From CAYSIX01 sp964431205 (GTDB lineage: Bacteria > Planctomycetota > Phycisphaerae > Phycisphaerales > Phycisphaeraceae): a stretch of 34,619 nucleotides of DNA. The notes under the pieces were generated by a model. The model saw only the letters and a list, made by a program, of their open reading frames with translations, did not search any database and was not told where the DNA came from. The position numbers and the translations under genes were made by a program. How positions within the stretch are numbered: the first letter of the stretch is position 1; each line of letters opens with the position of its first letter. The stretch lies in contig CAYSIX010000008.1 in the NCBI GenBank assembly GCA_964431205.1, positions 1-34,619 of the forward strand, written 5' to 3'. Below are positions 31,059 to 34,619 of this stretch, piece by piece.

Positions 31059-31681
31059 TGACCACCGCCGACCTTCCCGACCTCGACGCGTCCCTCACCC
31101 GCTTTGCGCACCCGACCTACCTGCTGCGCCGCAAGGTCCTGACCCTCGTCGGCGCCAAGTTCCACATCTTCGACCCCGAGGGCAACCTCGCCCTCTACGC
31201 CAAGCTCAAGGGATTCCGGCTTCGCGAAGACATCCGGCTGTACCCCGACGAGGCGATGTCGCAGGAGCTGCTGCGCATATCGACCACCAGCGTCTTCGAC
31301 GTCGCCGGCACGTACGACGTGATCGACACGACGGTTGACGCCCGCGTCGGGTCGTTGCAGCGCAGGGCCCTGCGCTCGTTCCTGCGTGACGAGTGGGCGC
31401 TGCTGGGCCCCGACGGCGAGCCGTTCGGAAGGATCTACGAAGAATCAGCGTGGAAGGCGCTGGTCCGCCGCGGCGTCGAGCTCGCCTCAGTGCTCATGCC
31501 CCAGACTTTTCACGCGGAGGTGGGCGGACAGGTCGTCGCCACGTTCCGCCAGCAGTTCAACCCGTTCGTGCAGAAGCTCGCGATCGACTTCACGGCGGAC
31601 CGTGAGGGTCGGCTGGACCCGCGGCTGGGGCTGGCGGCGGCGGTGCTGCTGTGCGCGATCGAGGGCCGCCAGCACTCGTAG
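31058..31681 (+). CDS. LURP-one-related / tubby-like protein
   Basis: A 207-residue protein resembling the LURP-one (LOR) family, which has a tubby/scramblase-like barrel. Visible pattern: YLLRRKVLTLVGAKFHIFDPEGNLALYAKLKGFRLREDIRLY (residues 19-60), where a membrane-like strand pair leads to FHIFDPEGN, then ISTTSVFDVAGTYDVID, and DEWALLGPDGEPFGRIYEES. Nothing points to export. ATG 31058 overlaps the proA stop, so it is translated with proA, although a metabolic link is not clear. The family function in bacteria is unknown. Confidence 0.72.
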   Translation: MTTADLPDLDASLTRFAHPTYLLRRKVLTLVGAKFHIFDPEGNLALYAKLKGFRLREDIRLYPDEAMSQELLRISTTSVFDVAGTYDVIDTTVDARVGSLQRRALRSFLRDEWALLGPDGEPFGRIYEESAWKALVRRGVELASVLMPQTFHAEVGGQVVATFRQQFNPFVQKLAIDFTADREGRLDPRLGLAAAVLLCAIEGRQHS

Positions 31682-31711
31682 GGGGGGACGGCTGCTAGAC
31701 TGCGCACGAAG

Positions 31712-32353
31712 ATGTCTCGGGAGCCGATCGAGCTTGTGGTGTTCGACCTCGGCCGCGTGCTGGTGGGCGTGGCGGACGACTGGTTGGACGCGTGCCGGCG
31801 TGCGGGGGTGACGCCCCGCGAGCCGTTGGCCGACGGTCGGCTCGAAGCCCTGGCGGCGCTCGCCCACCGCTACGAGCTGGGGCAGCACGCCACCGAAGCC
31901 TTCATGCGGGAGGCGGCGGAGCTGGCCGACCTGTCCCCCGCCGAGATGCAGCGCGTCTCGGACGCCTGGCTCACCGGCACGCTTCCCGGCGCGTGCGAGC
32001 TGCTCGAGGCGCTCGACGACGCGGGCATCGCCACCGCCTGCCTCTCGAACACGAACGACAACCACTGGCGGATGATGGCAACGCCCGGCGGCGCGAACCA
32101 CCTGCCGCTGGGGCGCATGCGTCACCGCTTCGCCAGCCACCTGCTGGGCCTGGCCAAGCCGGACGAGGCGATCTATCGCCACGTCGAACGGGCGACGGGC
32201 ACGCCGCCGCCACGGATCCTTTTCTTCGACGACCTGGAGCCGAACGTCGCCGGCGCCCGGGCGTGCGGTTGGCGGGCCGAACGCGTCCTGCCCCAGCAGG
32301 ACCCCATCGCCCAGCTCCGGGCTCATCTGGCCGCGTATGATCTGCTGCGATGA
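31712..32353 (+). CDS. HAD-family hydrolase (YihX-like)
   Basis: A 213-residue haloacid dehalogenase-superfamily phosphatase. Motif I is VVFDLGRVLVG with nucleophile Asp12; the second Asp of DxD is replaced by Gly14, as in YihX-type members (FDxGNV). Motif II is ACLSNTNDNH, motif III Lys in GLAKPDEAIYRHVE, motif IV LFFDDLEPNVAGARACGW. A cap domain (about 20-90) follows motif I. A -10-like TAGACT (31696-31701) ends only 10 nt before the ATG, suggesting a very short leader. It overlaps the next start by ATGA. The substrate is unknown. Confidence 0.87.
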   Translation: MSREPIELVVFDLGRVLVGVADDWLDACRRAGVTPREPLADGRLEALAALAHRYELGQHATEAFMREAAELADLSPAEMQRVSDAWLTGTLPGACELLEALDDAGIATACLSNTNDNHWRMMATPGGANHLPLGRMRHRFASHLLGLAKPDEAIYRHVERATGTPPPRILFFDDLEPNVAGARACGWRAERVLPQQDPIAQLRAHLAAYDLLR

Positions 32354-33201
32354 GTGGCACACCCAAAGATGAGCGACGCGGCCTGATCGACGGGCGATAC
32401 GTGATCGCGATGCTGTTCCTGACGGTCGTGGTCCTGCCGGCGATCGTGTGGGGCACCCTGCAATGGGTGCGCACGGAGCTGGCGATCGAGCAGCCGCCGC
32501 TGTCCTGGGCCCAGCGGGCCGACTGGCCGTCGCCTCCGATCTCGCGCACGTCGCTGGAGCGGCCGGCCTCCACGATGGGCTACAGCCACGACAAGGGCAA
32601 GTGGGAGGACCTGGCGTTCCAGGTCTCCACACGCGAGGAGCAGGTCATCAAGCGCTGTGCCGCGATCGCCGGGACGGTGCCCGACGCGCACGCGACCGGT
32701 GATGGTCAGGTCCCGACGTTCTCCTCTGCTGCGGCACGGGACGAACTCGAGTCGTTCGTCCAGCAGCACCCGCAGATGTTCTACCCGCGGTACCTGCTGG
32801 GCACGTGGCATCGGCTCTTCGGCGACGCCGAGGCCGCCGCACCACACTACGAGCAGGCGTTCGCCCACGCCCCCGCCGTCGTCAAGCAGCGATACGTGGA
32901 CCCGGCGGACGAGCCGCTCGGCAGTTTCTATGTCGGAACCTGGGAGCTGGCCTGCGACCGCGTCATCGACGGGGAGCTGGATCAGACGCTCAAGCTGCTT
33001 TACCCGGAGCTGGAGACGGACGCGAGCGGGTGGGTCTATCTGCCGGTGTACGACACGGTGTACCGGGCCACGAAGCTGCCCGAGCCGCCGGGCTACCGCG
33101 TGCGCTACCAGATCTCCGGCTGGTTCCGATTCCCGGGCCGGCTGGGCACGCTCAAGCGGGCGGTGGTGCTCGAGGACGAGCGCGGCACGGCGTCGCGTTG
33201 A
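32350..33201 (+). CDS. Membrane-anchored protein of unknown function
   Basis: A 283-residue protein with one N-terminal membrane helix (about residues 18-38, VIAMLFLTVVVLPAIVWGTL) and an outer part. Around 135-175 a helix pair, HPQMFYPRYLLGTWHRLFGD and AAPHYEQAFAHAPAV, resembles one TPR unit. The C-terminal half is strand-rich (WVYLPVYDTVY, YRVRYQISGWFRFPG). I do not recognise the family. Its start overlaps the HAD gene stop (ATGA). Confidence 0.7.
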   Translation: MSGTPKDERRGLIDGRYVIAMLFLTVVVLPAIVWGTLQWVRTELAIEQPPLSWAQRADWPSPPISRTSLERPASTMGYSHDKGKWEDLAFQVSTREEQVIKRCAAIAGTVPDAHATGDGQVPTFSSAAARDELESFVQQHPQMFYPRYLLGTWHRLFGDAEAAAPHYEQAFAHAPAVVKQRYVDPADEPLGSFYVGTWELACDRVIDGELDQTLKLLYPELETDASGWVYLPVYDTVYRATKLPEPPGYRVRYQISGWFRFPGRLGTLKRAVVLEDERGTASR

Positions 33202-33284
33202 TCGCTCGTGAACGTACGGCGCTGTGGCCTCGCGCGGCAAGCCGAGATCATTCCCTCGCGGTCGGCGCCGACGCGAGACGGGCT

Positions 33285-33309
33285 TATGATCGGGGCCCAC
33301 CGAAAGGAG
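33285..33309 (+). promoter_or_regulatory. -10-like site and strong Shine-Dalgarno of purSL
   Basis: TATGAT at 33285-33290 lies before AAAGGAG at 33303-33309, which is 10 nt from the ATG at 33320. No clear -35 is seen. Confidence 0.35.
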
Positions 33310-33319
33310 CGCCCCGAGC

Positions 33320-34619
33320 ATGAGCCAAACCGCTGTCGCGACACCGCCCGCCGAGTCCGCGCCGCCCGTGGCCCGGGTCGAGGTCTGGCCGCGCCACGCC
33401 GACGCCGGCCCCGACGACCTGCTCCGCGAGGCCGATGCGCGTTTCGGCTCCGTCCACGCCGTCGAACGCGCCACCGTCTACCTCATTCAGGCCCCGCTGG
33501 ATGACGAGCGTGTCCGACGCGTCGCCGCCGAGCTGCTCGCCGATCCCATCGCTCAGCACGCCGAGCTCGGCGCTCGCCCGCCCGCCGATCACGCCGCGAC
33601 GATCGAGGCCCATTACCTGCCCGGCGTGATGGACCCGGTCGCCCAGTCAACCCGCGAGGCCATCGCCGAGATGTTCGACGACCTCGAGCCCGACCAGATC
33701 GAGGTGCGCACCGCCGCGCGCTACGACCTGCGGCTCGGGCCCGACACCCCCCGCCCCGCCGACGACGCCCTGCTCGACTTCGCCCGCCGCTTCCTGGCCA
33801 ACACCGTCATCCAGTCGATCTATCTCGAACCCGTCCACCCGCGGGCGTTCGTGCGCGGCCGACCGCACGAGTTCCGACTCGTCCACGTGCCGATCCGTGA
33901 CCTCGACGACGACGGCCTGACCCGCCTCTCGCGCCAGGGACACCTGTTCCTCTCGCTCGACGAGATGCGCACCATCCGCGACCACTACCGCGCCCTGCAA
34001 CGCGACCCGACCGACATCGAGCTCGAGACGCTGGCGCAAACCTGGTCCGAGCACTGCGTGCACAAGACGCTCAAGTCCACGATCCACTACCGCCCGGCCG
34101 ACGACGCCGACCGCCGGCTCGACTTCACCGACCGCCCCGGCCACACCGTGCACGACGACGGCTCGGTCACCATCGAGAACCTGCTCAAGAGCACCGTCGC
34201 CGCCGCCACACGCGAGCTTTGCCAACGCCAGCCCCACCGCGACTGGTGCGTCAGCGTCTTCGAGGACAACGCCGGCATCGTCCGCTTCGACGACCGCGAC
34301 GGCGTGTGCATCAAGGTCGAAACCCACAACCACCCCTCGGCGATCGAGCCGTACGGCGGCGCGGCGACCGGCATCGGCGGTTGCATCCGCGACATCCTCG
34401 GCACCGGCCTGGCGGCGCGACCCGTCGCCAACACCGACGTCTTCTGCGTCGCCCCGCCCACCCTCGCCGACGACGACGTGCCCCGAGGCGTCATCCACCC
34501 CAGACGCATCCTCCAGCAGGTCGTCGCCGGCGTCCGCGACTACGGCAACCGCATGGGCATCCCCACCATCAACGGCGCCGTCGCCTTCGACGACGACTAC
34601 CTCGGCAACCCCCTGGTCT
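33320..34619 (+). CDS. purL: Phosphoribosylformylglycinamidine synthase with fused PurS (PurSL), 3' end cut
   Basis: At least 433 residues of an open frame that runs off the window; it has no stop here. The enzyme makes FGAM from FGAR, glutamine and ATP in purine synthesis. The first part holds PurS-like units: VARVEVWPRHADAGPDDLL and VERATVYLIQAP near residues 18-60, and a second one ending in EFRLVHVPIRDL. The PurL core then begins: TLAQTWSEHCVHKTL with the typical SEHC, IKVETHNHPSAIEPYGGAATGIGGCIRD, and GVRDYGNRMGIPTINGA. A PurS-PurL fusion of this sort is known in several phyla. A strong Shine-Dalgarno sets the start. Confidence 0.92.
   Translation, partial: MSQTAVATPPAESAPPVARVEVWPRHADAGPDDLLREADARFGSVHAVERATVYLIQAPLDDERVRRVAAELLADPIAQHAELGARPPADHAATIEAHYLPGVMDPVAQSTREAIAEMFDDLEPDQIEVRTAARYDLRLGPDTPRPADDALLDFARRFLANTVIQSIYLEPVHPRAFVRGRPHEFRLVHVPIRDLDDDGLTRLSRQGHLFLSLDEMRTIRDHYRALQRDPTDIELETLAQTWSEHCVHKTLKSTIHYRPADDADRRLDFTDRPGHTVHDDGSVTIENLLKSTVAAATRELCQRQPHRDWCVSVFEDNAGIVRFDDRDGVCIKVETHNHPSAIEPYGGAATGIGGCIRDILGTGLAARPVANTDVFCVAPPTLADDDVPRGVIHPRRILQQVVAGVRDYGNRMGIPTINGAVAFDDDYLGNPLV

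Noticed and set aside
33647..34498. Minus-strand open frame at the window end
   Set aside because: It is antisense to the PurSL gene, whose motifs are unmistakable.
1..34619. CRISPR array, tRNA, rRNA, prophage or insertion sequence
   Set aside because: No regular spacer-repeat array, cloverleaf sequence, transposase or phage gene was recognised. The repeats found are REP-like or simple.

Overview
The window is uniformly GC-rich and almost fully coding. Its gene content points to a planctomycete, most likely of the Phycisphaerae type (inference). Seen: the tail of a bacterial microcompartment (BMC) locus of the kind known from Planctomycetes/Verrucomicrobia, PEP-CTERM exported proteins (one with a dockerin-like repeat), a type II secretion-like pseudopilin with the short N-terminus common in that class, sulfatase-fold proteins, tandem DUF4139 proteins, and a PurS-PurL fusion. 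Many starts are ATGA/GTGA overlaps.

Region 1 (1-5478) is the 3' part of a BMC operon: an RpiB-like protein cut by the window edge, a BMC-P vertex protein, a class II fuculose/rhamnulose-1-phosphate-type aldolase, a lactate/malate-type dehydrogenase, a small lipoprotein, an unrecognised TIM-barrel-like protein and a DeoR regulator. The aldolase and the TIM-barrel-like protein both end in a linker plus a short amphipathic helix, the usual form of a BMC cargo tag. Shell hexamers, the aldehyde dehydrogenase and the phosphotransacylase are expected upstream of the window. Together the genes fit degradation of a deoxysugar phosphate to DHAP and lactaldehyde, with the aldehyde handled inside the shell.

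Region 2 (5479-13349) is exported and surface functions: a repeat-laden intergenic stretch, a large PEP-CTERM/dockerin protein, a YcaC-like hydrolase, a trio of exported small proteins (Cys-rich, pseudopilin, PEP-CTERM) closed by a clear terminator, a sulfatase-fold protein lacking its catalytic motif, and a fasciclin protein. Region 3 (13465-14963) is an ECF sigma factor overlapping an RskA-like anti-sigma factor, beside the fasciclin gene.

Region 4 (15091-20145, minus strand) holds EF-G, an unknown protein, argF and argB. Region 5 (20442-27457) holds two divergent exported phosphatases, two tandem DUF4139 proteins and a MoxR ATPase gene split by a 10-N assembly gap that can be resolved from the sequence. 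Region 6 (27753-34619, plus strand) holds the c-di-AMP cyclase/CdaR pair, proA, a LURP-one-like protein, a HAD hydrolase, a membrane-anchored unknown and a purSL gene running off the end. No rRNA, tRNA, CRISPR array, prophage or insertion sequence was recognised.
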